Shown here: one piece after another, positions 1-9,109 of the stretch
Layout: each line of letters begins with the position of its first letter
Numbering within the stretch: the stretch's first letter is position 1
NCBI RefSeq assembly: GCF_051131705.1
Contig: NZ_CP180316.1
Coordinates: 3,410,001-3,474,000, forward strand
Direction: 5' to 3'
Length of the DNA stretch: 64,000 bases
Source: Arthrobacter_M sp030063245
GTDB lineage: Bacteria > Actinomycetota > Actinomycetes > Actinomycetales > Micrococcaceae
Notes under the pieces: model-generated
Seen by the model: the letters and a program-made list of their open reading frames with translations, nothing else
The model's database searches: none
What the model was told of the DNA's origin: nothing
Made by a program: the position numbers and the translations under genes

Positions 1-1083
1 CAGACCAAAGCGGTGCTCGCGGCCGGCGACGACGTCGCGCAGGAATTCCTCCCACTGCAGCTTGAAGCCGTTGTCCAAGTCGGCATTGGCGGGGACCTCG
101 GCCCACTGCTCGCGGAAGGGCTCGGTGACGGGCAGATCCGGATTCCAGACCGGCTTGGGGGTGTTGGCGCGCTGCTGGGAGACGCATTTGCGCAGGCCGG
201 CGACGGCGGAACCGTGCGTGCCGTCCACCTGGAACTCCACCAGCTCGTCGCGGTACACGCGCACGGCCCAGGAGGAGTTGATCTGGCCCACCACGGCGTC
301 GCCGGCTGCGGTCTCGAGGTCGAAGATGCCGTAGGCGGCGTCGTCGGCCGTGGCCTCGTATTTGTTGCCGGCCTCGTCCCAGCGGGCCGGGATGTGCGTG
401 GCGGTCTTGGCGTTGACGCTCCTGACCTTCCCAATGATGCCCTCGAGCACGTAGCTCCAGTGGCAGAACATGTCGGTGGTCATGCCACCGCCGTCTTCCT
501 TGCGGTAATTCCACGACGGGCGCTGGGCGGCCTGGATGTCGCCCTCAAACACCCAGTAGCCGAACTCGCCGCAGATGGAGAGGATCCGGCCAAAGAAGCC
601 TTCATCCACCAGACGGCGCAGCTTGACCAGACCGGGCAGGTACAGCTTGTCATGCACCACACCGGCCGTGACGCCGGATTCCCGGCCGATGCGGGCCAGC
701 TCAATGGCCTCTTCCAGTGTCTCCGCCGTCGGCTTCTCCGTGAAGATGTGCTTGCCGGCGGCCATTGCCTTCTTCAACGTGGCGGCCCGAAGACTGGTCA
801 TCGAGGCGTCAAAGACCACGTCCACGGAGGGATCGTTGATGACGGCGTCCATATCTGTGGACCACTCGTCCACGCCGTGGCGCTTGGCCAGCTCCCGGAC
901 CTTTTCCTCGTTGCGGCCCACCAGGATCGGCTCGATGTCGATGGTGGTGCCGTCCGCCAGGACCAGACCCGAATCGCGCAGCGGCAGGATGGAACGCAGC
1001 AGGTGCTGGCGGTATCCCATGCGGCCGGTGATGCCGTTCATGGCGATGCGAAGCACGGGGGGCTGCGTAGTTTGCTCAGTCAT
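1..1083 (-). CDS. Gfo/Idh/MocA family oxidoreductase (3' end cut off by window edge)
   Basis: Reading down from an ATG at 1083 gives MTEQTTQPPVLRIAMNGITG, then an uninterrupted frame of about 360 residues to the window edge, so the C-terminus is missing. The N-terminal Rossmann segment, the EKP-type motif (HIFTEKPTAETLEEA) and the following alpha/beta domain fit NAD(P)-dependent sugar or inositol dehydrogenases of the Gfo/Idh/MocA family. Substrate is unknown. It is divergent from the LacI gene at 1261 with a palindromic operator between them, so it is probably a LacI-controlled sugar or polyol catabolic gene. The opposite strand also has a long open frame here, but only the minus strand gives a recognisable protein. 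Confidence 0.85.
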   Translation of the reverse strand, partial: MTEQTTQPPVLRIAMNGITGRMGYRQHLLRSILPLRDSGLVLADGTTIDIEPILVGRNEEKVRELAKRHGVDEWSTDMDAVINDPSVDVVFDASMTSLRAATLKKAMAAGKHIFTEKPTAETLEEAIELARIGRESGVTAGVVHDKLYLPGLVKLRRLVDEGFFGRILSICGEFGYWVFEGDIQAAQRPSWNYRKEDGGGMTTDMFCHWSYVLEGIIGKVRSVNAKTATHIPARWDEAGNKYEATADDAAYGIFDLETAAGDAVVGQINSSWAVRVYRDELVEFQVDGTHGSAVAGLRKCVSQQRANTPKPVWNPDLPVTEPFREQWAEVPANADLDNGFKLQWEEFLRDVVAGREHRFGL

Positions 1084-1127
1084 GGGTTCTCCCTGGAAGT
1101 GTTTGTGTCGAGGGACCTTCCTTACGT

Positions 1128-1143
1128 TGGAAAGCGCTTTCCA
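1128..1143. promoter_or_regulatory. LacI-family operator palindrome
   Basis: TGGAAAGCGCTTTCCA is a perfect 16-bp palindrome with a central CG, the classic LacI/GalR-type site. It sits 45 bp upstream of the Gfo/Idh/MocA start and 117 bp upstream of the divergent LacI gene, so that regulator is the likely ligand-responsive repressor. Confidence 0.8.
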
Positions 1144-1260
1144 CGCTATACTGGGAACACCCGGTTGGTCAATGCCTTTTCCTGAATGCGTGACACAGAC
1201 GGCGCAATTGCCCTCAGCCGCGTCCCGCCGCTCCCGCACAACCAGCGAAAAGAGGACCTC

Positions 1261-2301
1261 ATGGCCGCAACGCTCAGCGATGTTGCGCGGCGTGCGGGCG
1301 TGTCCCTGGCCACGGCATCGCGGGTGGTTAACGGCTCCGAGCGGATCCCCGCGGCAGCCATCGCGGACCGTGTCCGAGCGGCAGCCGCGGAACTGGAGTA
1401 CGTGGCCAACGCCCAGGCCCAGGCTCTGGCCCGTTCGGCCACCCGCCTGGTTGGCCTGGTGGTGCACGACATCGCAGACCCGTACTTTTCCACCATTGCC
1501 CGCGGCGTGCAGCGCTGGGCCGGGCAACAGGGACAGCAGGTGCTGCTGGCCAGTTCGGACCACGATCCAGCGGCCGAGCTCGACGCGGTCACGGCCTTCA
1601 TGTCCTACCGCACCGATGCCATCGTCCTGGCCGGCTCCCGGCTGCGGACCCCGGATCCCGCCCTGAACCAGACGCTGGCAGGCTACATCGCCGGTGGAGG
1701 ACGGGTCGTCAGCCTCGGCGCCACCGGCATCCCGGAGGCACAGCACGTGGACATCGCCAACGAGACCGGGGCCTTTGCGCTGGCCACGGAGCTGGTTTCG
1801 CTCGGTCTCCAGCGGTTCGCCATCCTGGCAGGCCCGGAGCAGCTGGCCACGGCCTGGCAGCGGGCCACCGGCTTCCTGCGGGCGCTGGCCGCCGCCGGCC
1901 TGGCCCCCCTCGCCGTCTTGCCCGGCGGCTTCACCAGCCGGGGCGGCTACGACGCGGCCCTGGAGTGCATGGTCCGGCTGGGCGGCGCCGCGGCCAGGCC
2001 TGACCAAAGAACCCAGGAGGGGCCGCTGTGCCTGCTGGCGGCCAACGACGTCATGGCGCTCGGTGCTATCACGGCCATGCGCAGCCTCGGGCTTAGTGTC
2101 CCCCGCGACGTCCAGGTGGCGGGCTTTGACGACATCCCCACGCTGCGCGACCACTCGCCGGAACTGACTACGTACCGGCTCCCGCTGGAGGAAATCGGCC
2201 AGGTGGCGGCCAAGCTCGCCCTGGCCGCGGACGCCGTCGGGCCGGTGCACATCGACGGCGACGTACTCATCCGCGAAAGCGCCGGCCGCCCGGGCCATTA
2301 A
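1261..2301 (+). CDS. LacI family transcriptional regulator
   Basis: A 346-residue protein beginning MAATLSDVARRAGVSLATAS, a canonical LacI helix-turn-helix with hinge, followed by a periplasmic-binding-protein-like sensor domain (GLVVHDIADPYFSTIARGVQ, later FDDIPTL). The ATG at 1261 is chosen over an in-frame ATG at 1186 because the HTH starts directly after it and AGAGGA lies just upstream. It probably represses the divergent dehydrogenase through the palindrome at 1128-1143. The sugar ligand cannot be read from sequence. Confidence 0.9.
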   Translation: MAATLSDVARRAGVSLATASRVVNGSERIPAAAIADRVRAAAAELEYVANAQAQALARSATRLVGLVVHDIADPYFSTIARGVQRWAGQQGQQVLLASSDHDPAAELDAVTAFMSYRTDAIVLAGSRLRTPDPALNQTLAGYIAGGGRVVSLGATGIPEAQHVDIANETGAFALATELVSLGLQRFAILAGPEQLATAWQRATGFLRALAAAGLAPLAVLPGGFTSRGGYDAALECMVRLGGAAARPDQRTQEGPLCLLAANDVMALGAITAMRSLGLSVPRDVQVAGFDDIPTLRDHSPELTTYRLPLEEIGQVAAKLALAADAVGPVHIDGDVLIRESAGRPGH

Positions 2302-2344
2302 ACGCCTCCGCCGGTTCGCGCTCAAGCCCGAGTTTCACTACAGC

Positions 2345-2978
2345 ATGAGATTCAGCAACAAGGTCGCCGTGGTCACTGCCGCAGGCGCCGGCATCGGGGG
2401 GGTCCGTGGCACGACGCCTCGCTGCCGAGGGTGCTGCGGTCGTAGTTTCCGATGTCAATGACGAGGCCGGTCAGGCGGTCGCCGCTGCCATCCCGGCCGC
2501 TGGCGGGCGGCCATGCCCAAGCCCGTCCAGGACGTCACCCCGGCCGAATGGGACCGCACGATGGCCGTCACGCTGCCCAAAACGTTCCTGTGCCTGCAGG
2601 CGGAGGCGGCGTACATGGCCAGGCACGACGACGGCGCGATCGTGAACATTGACTCGGGGTGACAGGGCTTTCCTCCACCCCATGCTTACCCCGTATGGCG
2701 CCTCCAAGCATGGCGTCGTGAGCCTGACCCGGGGTGTTGCGATGGAGAACGCGGACCGGGGCATCCGTGTCAACGGGGTGGCTCCGGGCGCCGTTGATAC
2801 CGCGGCGCTTGCCTCGCTGCCCGAGGACGCCAGAGCGGGGTACGCGGCCGAGGCGCCCAGGAAGCGGCTGGGCCGGCCCGACGAAATCGCCAACGCGGCA
2901 ATCTGGCTGCTCCCGGACGAGGCCAGCTTCGTCACGGGCGTCGTCCTGCCGGTCGATGGCGGGACCCTGCATGCCTGA
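2345..2978 (+). pseudogene. Short-chain dehydrogenase (SDR), degraded
   Basis: The frame starts MRFSNKVAVVTAAGAGIGG, an SDR nucleotide-binding motif. It then shifts frame around 2395-2405, continues as MARRLAAEGAAVVVSDVNDE, shifts again near 2510, hits a stop at 2660 and resumes as YGASKHGVVSLTRGVAMENA to VLPVDGGTLHA at 2978. The YxxxK active-site motif (YGASK) survives. About 70 residues between the second beta strand and the active site appear to be missing. At least two frameshifts, a stop and a deletion make this a clear pseudogene. The next gene's ATG overlaps its stop. Confidence 0.85.
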
Positions 2979-3498
2979 CCCTGCACCCGGATACCGTCAC
3001 GAACTAATCGTCGCCCTCACTCGGATCCTCGCCGAATGGACGGCGCCGGATTTCCTGACGGCGGTCGCCGCCAGGGAGGGCGTTTCCCTGGACCCCGGTG
3101 CAATTGTCATGGTCACGATCCTGTCCCGGCAGGGCGCCTCCCGCCCATCCCGGCTGGCCGCGCAGATGGTAACCGGAGCCTCCAACGTCAGCAAGATCGT
3201 TGGCCGGCTCACCGAGGCCGGGCTTGCTGTTCGGGGCCCCGACCCATCGGACGCGCGTGTCCAGCCCGTGCATCTCACCGGTGCAGGGCGCCGGGTCGCC
3301 GGTGCATTCGTCCGGGCCGGCGATGGGCTGGTCGACGAGCTGCTGGACGACTGGGACGAGGCGGACCGGCGGGCGTTCACTGCCATGCTGCAACGCTTTG
3401 AACGGTCAACCATTGCCCTGTCTTCCCGATTGCTGGGCCGACACCCCCATGGAAGGATAATCAGCATCTTGAACCGCCCCCCAGCAAGCGTGCGCTGA
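2971..3498 (+). CDS. MarR family transcriptional regulator
   Basis: A 175-residue protein from the ATG at 2971, which overlaps the end of the SDR remnant. It has a MarR-type winged helix (PSRLAAQMVTGASNVSKIVG recognition region, then a DPSDARVQPVHLTGAG wing). Overlap with the dead SDR suggests it once formed an operon with it and may have lost its partner. Ligand unknown. Confidence 0.75.
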   Translation: MPDPAPGYRHELIVALTRILAEWTAPDFLTAVAAREGVSLDPGAIVMVTILSRQGASRPSRLAAQMVTGASNVSKIVGRLTEAGLAVRGPDPSDARVQPVHLTGAGRRVAGAFVRAGDGLVDELLDDWDEADRRAFTAMLQRFERSTIALSSRLLGRHPHGRIISILNRPPASVR

Positions 3499-3663
3499 GC
3501 CGCTGGGTGCGGCGCGAAACCAACACGCGTCACTGGGCCGGCGCCGGTATTCCGCTGCACGCGATCGCACCCGAGGACGGTGCCCCCGCCGATGACCGCC
3601 GACCTGTTGTCCACTCCCGAGGGTCGGGAGATGACGGACATATGGCGCTGGCGCGCTTTGGGA

Positions 3664-4605
3664 TTATCTGGAGACCTTCCCCATCAGCCCGGCAATGGGC
3701 CTTAGGAATATCGGTCGCGCAAGGAACCAAGCAGCGACCATGACCGCGAGAGAAAAGGCAAAGACGCCAAACCCTAGCCAGCTGGCATCATCACGCCCAC
3801 CATACATGTGGTTGAGGTTCCGCAGCATTCCTGTGGACAGCACCAGCGCGACATGCACGGCGACGAAGCCCGCGAAGAAGAGCATCACGGGGAAGTGGAT
3901 CTTCCGGGCAACCTCGATGGGATAGGCCCTGTCCAAGGCCGCATTGCCCTTTGGCCATGCCGGGCTCATCCGCACTCCGGTGATCGCAGCCAGGGGTGCG
4001 GCCAGGAAAACGACGGCGAAGTAGGACAGCAGCTGCAGTGCGTTGTAGTTCACCCAGCCGTTCTCCATCGGCCAGTCCAGGGACGCATACTGCAGAGCGG
4101 CACTCAGCGCATTGGGAAAGATGTCCCAGCTGGTCGGAACGATGCGCACCCACCCGCCGGTAGCGAACAGCAGCACCACGAACACCAACCCATTGAGCAG
4201 CCACAGCACATCCAGGCTGAGGTGGAACCACAGGTCCAGGCTGATCTTGGTCGGCTTGTTCCTGGTCTTGAACAGACCGGCGTTTTTCCGCGTCCAATAA
4301 CCCTTTGGTCGAGCTGTGTTTCGAACCTGCCAGCCCGAGCGGATGATCAGGATGAGGAAGAACGCATTGAGGAAGTGCTGCCAACCGAGCCAGGCTGGCA
4401 GTCCCACCGGGGCGCCGTTGGGCAGTTCGGACTGCCCCGGGTAGCTGAGCAGAAAGTCCTGAACCGGCTCCAGGCTGCGCATCCATTTGGCCAGGAGCAC
4501 GACGACGGCCAGGGACAGCACGGCGATAGCGACCCATTTGGCCAGCGACAGCCATCCGATGGCCCCGGGCTTGGTCGCTGGGCCGGGCTTGGTTAGCAAC
4601 GACAT
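3664..4605 (-). CDS. Cytochrome b/b561-type membrane protein next to EtfBA
   Basis: A 313-residue integral membrane protein with about six hydrophobic segments. Histidines in or near membrane helices (H77 in WQHFLN, H128 in WFHLS, H237 in KIHFPV, H251 in AVHVAL) are arranged as in di-heme cytochrome b561 or thiosulfate-reductase cytochrome b subunits. It follows etfA by 12 nt in an apparent operon MaoC-etfB-etfA-cytb. The inference is that it takes electrons from the ETF to the quinone pool, in place of the usual ETF:quinone oxidoreductase. No such oxidoreductase or iron-sulfur subunit is seen nearby. Heme ligation is predicted only. Confidence 0.75.
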   Translation of the reverse strand: MSLLTKPGPATKPGAIGWLSLAKWVAIAVLSLAVVVLLAKWMRSLEPVQDFLLSYPGQSELPNGAPVGLPAWLGWQHFLNAFFLILIIRSGWQVRNTARPKGYWTRKNAGLFKTRNKPTKISLDLWFHLSLDVLWLLNGLVFVVLLFATGGWVRIVPTSWDIFPNALSAALQYASLDWPMENGWVNYNALQLLSYFAVVFLAAPLAAITGVRMSPAWPKGNAALDRAYPIEVARKIHFPVMLFFAGFVAVHVALVLSTGMLRNLNHMYGGRDDASWLGFGVFAFSLAVMVAAWFLARPIFLRPIAGLMGKVSR

Positions 4606-4617
4606 GTCATGATCTCC

Positions 4618-5595
4618 CTAGACGCCGGCGCCGGCGCGTGCTTCGAGGACGGACTGCAGCTGGGGCAGGATCGTGAACAGGTCCCCGACAATGCCGAAGT
4701 CGGTGATGTCGAAGATGGGGGCATCCTCATCCTCGTTGATGGCCACAATCCGCTTGGCCGTCTGCATGCCCGCACGGTGCTGGATGGCGCCGGAGATGCC
4801 GACCGCGAGGTATAGATCCGGGGAGACGCTGATGCCGGTCTGGCCCACCTGGTGGCTTTGCGGAACGTAACCGGCATCCACGGCGGCGCGGGAGGCGCCC
4901 AGGCCAGCACCCAGGGAATCCGCCAGCTGCTCAACCAGGGCGAAGTTTTCCTTCGACCCAAGCCCCCGCCCGCCGGAAACCACGATTTTGGCCGACGGCA
5001 ACTCGGGGCGGTCTGAGCTGGACGGGGCCGCATGCGTGGCCGTGATGGTCGCCGCGGCGTGGGCGTCGACGTCGAGCTGGATCACCTCAACCTGGGGCGC
5101 GGCAGCGGCGGGGGCCGGCTCGCCGCTGGATGCCACGGTCATCATCGCGATGCCGGAACCGACGCCGGACTCGGTGGTGTAGCTCCCGCCGTACACCGAA
5201 TGCGTGGCCGTGATCCTGCCTTCGACGTTTTTCACGTCGATGGCCTCGAGCAAGACGGGGTTGCCGGTGCGGGCGGCAAGGCGTCCGATGGCTTCGCGGC
5301 CATCGGCGCTGTTGGAGGCCAGTACCGCCCGCGGTGCGTAGCGCTTCATGGCCTCGGCCAGTGCCGCCACTGCCCCGGCTGCCACATGGCTGGTGGCGGT
5401 GGGGGTCTCTGCCACGAAAACCGTCGGTGCACCCAGTTTGCCGAGCTGCGCCACCAGTTCGTCGCTGGTCCCGGCAGGGGCGGCCAGAACCGCGACGGGC
5501 TCGCCCAGCCGGGTTGCCAGCTGCAACAGGTGGCCCGTGGTGGAACGAAGCGCGCCATTGGCCGCCACTTCAACGTTGACAAGAATACTGCTCAT
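4618..5595 (-). CDS. etfA: Electron transfer flavoprotein alpha subunit
   Basis: A 325-residue protein starting MSSILVNVEVAANGALRSTT. The C-terminal FAD-binding domain has the hallmark SGGRGLGSKENFALVEQLAD, SHQVGQTGISVSPDLYLAVG and INEDEDAPIFDITDFGIVGD motifs of EtfA. It pairs with etfB 14 nt upstream and accepts electrons from acyl-CoA dehydrogenases. A longer in-frame N-terminal extension exists but overlaps etfB and carries no family sequence, so the ATG at 5595 is used. Confidence 0.95.
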   Translation of the reverse strand: MSSILVNVEVAANGALRSTTGHLLQLATRLGEPVAVLAAPAGTSDELVAQLGKLGAPTVFVAETPTATSHVAAGAVAALAEAMKRYAPRAVLASNSADGREAIGRLAARTGNPVLLEAIDVKNVEGRITATHSVYGGSYTTESGVGSGIAMMTVASSGEPAPAAAAPQVEVIQLDVDAHAAATITATHAAPSSSDRPELPSAKIVVSGGRGLGSKENFALVEQLADSLGAGLGASRAAVDAGYVPQSHQVGQTGISVSPDLYLAVGISGAIQHRAGMQTAKRIVAINEDEDAPIFDITDFGIVGDLFTILPQLQSVLEARAGAGV

Positions 5596-5609
5596 GGTGT
5601 GCAGTCCTT

Positions 5610-6380
5610 TCAGATCAGGTTTTCGGCGCTGAGGTAAGCAATGAGCTGGGATGCGGCGTTTCCGTCGTCGACGATCTTGCGTCCCGCGGTCCGGGCGGGC
5701 CGCTTGCGGGACGCAAGCACGACGTTTCCGTCGGCGTTCCGGATGTCCGCCATCCGCAGGCTTGCGGCGTCGCACACGGCAACGGGCTTGCGCTTGGCCG
5801 TCATGATGCCCTTGAACTTGGGGAAGCGAGCCTCGGGTGCGCGTTCGGTGACGGAGATGACTGCGGGCAGCTGGGCCACCAGCGCTTGGGTGCCATCGGC
5901 GCTCTGTCGCTCACCGGTGACGGACGCGCCGGTGAAGTGCGCGGAATTCAGCGGCCCCAGGAAGGGAACGCCGAGCAGCTCGGCCACCATGGCCGGTACG
6001 ACGCCGCCGCGCCCGTCGGTTGACTCGTTTCCGGCGATCACCACGTCGAAATCCGCGCCTGTCAGCCCGCTGGCCAGGACCCGAGCGGTGGTCAGGGCAT
6101 CGGCGCCGGCAAATCCGTCGTCGACCAGGTGCATGGCCGAATCCGCACCCATGGACAGCGCCTTGCGGAGCGCCTCGGTGGCGCTGCCCGGGCCCATGGT
6201 CACGGCGACGATTTCCACAGACTTGTCCGCGTCCTTTTGCCGCAGGGCCGTCTCGAGCGCGCGTTCGGTGATTTCGTCGGCGACCCGTTCGCTCGCCGCC
6301 CGGTCCACATATCCCCCTGAGGTGAGTTTCCGGTCGTCCCAGGTGTCGGGGACCTGTTTGATCAGGACTGCAATTTTCAT
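5610..6380 (-). CDS. etfB: Electron transfer flavoprotein beta subunit
   Basis: A 256-residue protein starting MKIAVLIKQVPDTWDDRKLT, typical of EtfB, with the AMP-binding and family motifs VIAGNESTDGRGGVVPAMVA and FPKFKGIMTAKRKPV. It lies between the MaoC-type hydratase and etfA, all on the minus strand. This pair is probably dedicated to the fused acyl-CoA dehydrogenase at 16122-18329, whose promoter shares an operator sequence with this operon. Confidence 0.95.
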   Translation of the reverse strand: MKIAVLIKQVPDTWDDRKLTSGGYVDRAASERVADEITERALETALRQKDADKSVEIVAVTMGPGSATEALRKALSMGADSAMHLVDDGFAGADALTTARVLASGLTGADFDVVIAGNESTDGRGGVVPAMVAELLGVPFLGPLNSAHFTGASVTGERQSADGTQALVAQLPAVISVTERAPEARFPKFKGIMTAKRKPVAVCDAASLRMADIRNADGNVVLASRKRPARTAGRKIVDDGNAASQLIAYLSAENLI

Positions 6381-6406
6381 GGAATATCCTCCCTGTTCGA
6401 GCGGCC

Positions 6407-7300
6407 TTAGGCCGTTGCGGCTACTGGTTGACCGGTGCTGTGCGCGGCCGGTGGGGTGCGGTGGGTGTAGGTGCCGCGGTCCAGCACCACGGTGTCCCCG
6501 ACGCGGACCTGGAACAGTGCGCCGGTCTCGGTCTTCCAGATGCTGGTGGTCAGCTCGTCCCCCGGGACCACCGGGGAGGCGAAGCGGACGCTGAGCGAGC
6601 CGAAGTTTCCGGGGTCCGAATCCGCGATGTTTTCCAGCACTGCCCGTCCGGCGAATCCCATGGTGCACAGCCCGTGCAGGATCGGCTTCTCGAAGCCGAC
6701 CATGCCGGCCAGCTGGGGGTCGGAGTGCAGCGGGTTCCGGTCCCCGTTGAGCCGGTAGATCAGCGCCTGGTCCAGCGAGGTCCGTTGGACGATGGCTGCA
6801 TCGGCTGTGCGTTCCGGGACGCTCCAGCTCTCGGCCGGTCCGGACTGGCCACCGAATCCGCCTTCGCCGCGGATGATCATGGTGGTGACGCTGGTGGCCA
6901 CCGGTTCGCGGGTCTGCGCGTCGAGTAATTCGGTGCTTAGCTCGATGACGGCGTTCCTGCCCCTGTCGTGCACCGCGCTCATGCCACTGACGGGGATCAC
7001 GGTGCCACGGGTGGCCAGGCTGCGGTGCAGCGTGATGGATTGGCCGCCGTGCAGGATCTGCGAGAGCTTGAAGTCGCCCAGCTCGTCCATCGAACCACCC
7101 GAACCGCCCAGCACGACGGCGAAGGTCGGCAGGACCTGTTGCTCGATGCCCCGGGAGTTTTCGGTGGTGAAGGCCAGATTTTCCAGCTGGTTCCGGGAGC
7201 CTGCCCCCACGCTGACGGCGTAGAGCAGGGCGTCCCTGGAGTCCCAGCTGAAGGGGGCACCTTCGCGTCTCTTCCCTATGTTTTCCTGGTGGATAGCCAT
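6407..7300 (-). CDS. MaoC-like acyl-CoA dehydratase/hydratase
   Basis: A 297-residue protein from the ATG at 7300, which has GGAAGGA upstream; an in-frame extension to 7348 is less likely. It has an N-terminal degenerate hot-dog domain and a C-terminal MaoC domain with the hydratase-2 motif YRLNGDRNPLHSDPQLA (Asp and His catalytic pair), as in (R)-specific enoyl-CoA hydratases. Predicted to hydrate the enoyl-CoA made by the acyl-CoA dehydrogenase to a 3-hydroxyacyl-CoA. First gene of the MaoC-etfB-etfA-cytb operon, with the palindrome at 7387-7401 upstream. Confidence 0.85.
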   Translation of the reverse strand: MAIHQENIGKRREGAPFSWDSRDALLYAVSVGAGSRNQLENLAFTTENSRGIEQQVLPTFAVVLGGSGGSMDELGDFKLSQILHGGQSITLHRSLATRGTVIPVSGMSAVHDRGRNAVIELSTELLDAQTREPVATSVTTMIIRGEGGFGGQSGPAESWSVPERTADAAIVQRTSLDQALIYRLNGDRNPLHSDPQLAGMVGFEKPILHGLCTMGFAGRAVLENIADSDPGNFGSLSVRFASPVVPGDELTTSIWKTETGALFQVRVGDTVVLDRGTYTHRTPPAAHSTGQPVAATA

Positions 7301-7386
7301 CGGTCTTGCTCCTTCCACGGGTAATCCCGGGTCGCTTCCGACGCTCACCTGACGGTGGCGCGGATCATAGTATCCTCAAATACTAT

Positions 7387-7401
7387 AACCAGATTCTAGT
7401 T
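7387..7401. promoter_or_regulatory. Operator A of the proposed TetR regulon
   Basis: AACCAGATTCTAGTT, a 7+1+7 inverted repeat with one mismatch, about 87 bp upstream of the MaoC start. It matches the perfect site at 18404-18418 and the weaker one at 19452-19466. Confidence 0.6.
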
Positions 7402-7474
7402 CTTGTCTACGGAACGCTTCACTCGTCCCGATGCGGCTTGACCTCTGCCGCGTGCCCCAGCTGGAACCGGCTGG

Positions 7475-8974
7475 CTACTGTGCAGCTCCTGCCGGAACCT
7501 TGGGTGAGCTGCTCCGACGTGCCGCGCGTTCCTGCGAGGTTTCCGGGACCCACCTCACGGGATCGCGTTTGAGCAGCAGGGCCACCGCCACCGAGAGCAC
7601 GGCAAAGACCAGCACGAAGATGAATGCCGCGCTGATTCCCGTCTGGTCGACCAGCGTCGTCACGGGGTTCTGGTGGCTGGCCAGGATGTAGGCACCGATG
7701 GCGGTGGCCGTGGACTGCCCCACGTTGCGCACCATGGTGTTGGCGCCGGCGGTTTCCGAGGTGTGGGTTTCCGGAATGGCCTCAATCAGCACATTAGGCA
7801 GCGCCCCGTAGGTCAGCGAGATGCCGATGCCGTTCAGCGCCAGGGCCACGATGAACATCATGGAGTTGCCTAACGTGAGCAGGATGACCGGAAGGACCAG
7901 GGTCATCAGCAGCAACCCGCCAATGAAGACCGAGCGCGCGCCATAGCGATATGCCAGGCGGCCGCCCAGGGGCGAGAAGAAGTAGCCGAGGAGCGCTGTC
8001 ACGCCACTGAGGATGCCGGCGGAGGCTGCGGTGAAGCCGAGCCCGAAGCCCAAGCCCGTGGGGTACTGTAGGACCATTTGCGTGGGCACCGCCAGTCCGC
8101 CAATCGGACCGATGGCGGCCAGCAGCGTTGCGGTCATCACCAGGGCAATCTGGCGGTTCTTGAACATCCGCAGGTTCACGATCGGCGATTCGACCCGCAG
8201 TTCCCACCAGATCCACAAGGCGATGACGCCCAGGCCCAGGACGATCAGGCCCAGGAACTGGGCCGAGGCGAAGCCGGTCCGCGAGCTGAAGGACAGGGCC
8301 AGCAGGATGGCGCTAACCGCAATCGGGAGGAGCAGCGACCCCAGGTAATCGGGCTTTTCCCGGGTGGGGGCAACGTTGTCACGCGGGATGACGAAGTAGA
8401 CGGCGATGGCGGCCAGCAGGGCCAGCACCGCTGCGAAGGCAAAGATCCCGTGCCAGGAATAGGCATCGATCATGAACCCGGCGATGAGGGCGCCGCCGGC
8501 GCCGGCGATCAGGGCCGAGGCGCCGATCATGGAGACGCCGACCGGGACACGTTTCGCCTCCAGATGTTCGCGGGCCAGGCCGAAGGCCAGCCCCATCACC
8601 GCACCGGCGGTTCCCTGGATGGCGCGGCCCAGGATGATCATGCCGAGGCTGCCGCCGAGCAGTGAGATCAGGGACCCCAGGCTGGCGATGGCCAGCACGA
8701 TGACCAGGACCTTGCGCCGGCCGTACATGTCGCCGAAGCGTCCGCCCATGACACCGGCGGAGGCCGAGACCAGCAGGTAGGCGGTCACCACCCAGGCGAC
8801 GGTGTTGGCGTCGACCTTGAATTCGTTGATCAGCGTGGGAAGCGTGACGTACATCATCGACAGTTCAAAGGCCGAGACGATCTCTGCCAGGATCAGGGCC
8901 GCCACGATGGCGATGAATCCTGGACTTTTGAGCCTCTGGAGGGTAGCGGCCTGCCGGCCCATGGGTGCGGACAT
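7475..8974 (-). CDS. MFS transporter, DHA2/EmrB-QacA type
   Basis: A 499-residue protein with about 14 predicted transmembrane segments. It has the MFS motif GRFGDMYGRRKVLVIVLAIA between TM2 and TM3, and the C-terminal motif AGANTMVRNVGQSTATAIGA near the start of a late helix. It is last in the minus-strand run that begins with the acyl-CoA dehydrogenase. It may import the island's substrate or export intermediates. Direction and substrate cannot be read from sequence. Confidence 0.85.
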   Translation of the reverse strand: MSAPMGRQAATLQRLKSPGFIAIVAALILAEIVSAFELSMMYVTLPTLINEFKVDANTVAWVVTAYLLVSASAGVMGGRFGDMYGRRKVLVIVLAIASLGSLISLLGGSLGMIILGRAIQGTAGAVMGLAFGLAREHLEAKRVPVGVSMIGASALIAGAGGALIAGFMIDAYSWHGIFAFAAVLALLAAIAVYFVIPRDNVAPTREKPDYLGSLLLPIAVSAILLALSFSSRTGFASAQFLGLIVLGLGVIALWIWWELRVESPIVNLRMFKNRQIALVMTATLLAAIGPIGGLAVPTQMVLQYPTGLGFGLGFTAASAGILSGVTALLGYFFSPLGGRLAYRYGARSVFIGGLLLMTLVLPVILLTLGNSMMFIVALALNGIGISLTYGALPNVLIEAIPETHTSETAGANTMVRNVGQSTATAIGAYILASHQNPVTTLVDQTGISAAFIFVLVFAVLSVAVALLLKRDPVRWVPETSQERAARRSSSPKVPAGAAQ

Positions 8975-9109
8975 CGTTGTCCTGCCTTTCAGGTGTGCGG
9001 AGAAAAGAAAGCGATGACACCCCGAACGGTGGCGTTCGACGGCGGTGATGCAAACAATCTTTGGGTCTGGGAGGCACTCGGGATGAGGAGGTGGTCCGGG
9101 CGGGTTCGG

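Noticed and set aside
13..1185. A long plus-strand open frame of 390 codons
   Set aside because: It is antisense to the Gfo/Idh/MocA gene, whose minus-strand product is clearly recognisable; the plus-strand text is low complexity and matches no family.
5032..5637. Plus-strand frames of up to 200 codons over etfA
   Set aside because: Shadow of the GC-rich etfA gene; Gly/Arg/Ala-rich with no motif.
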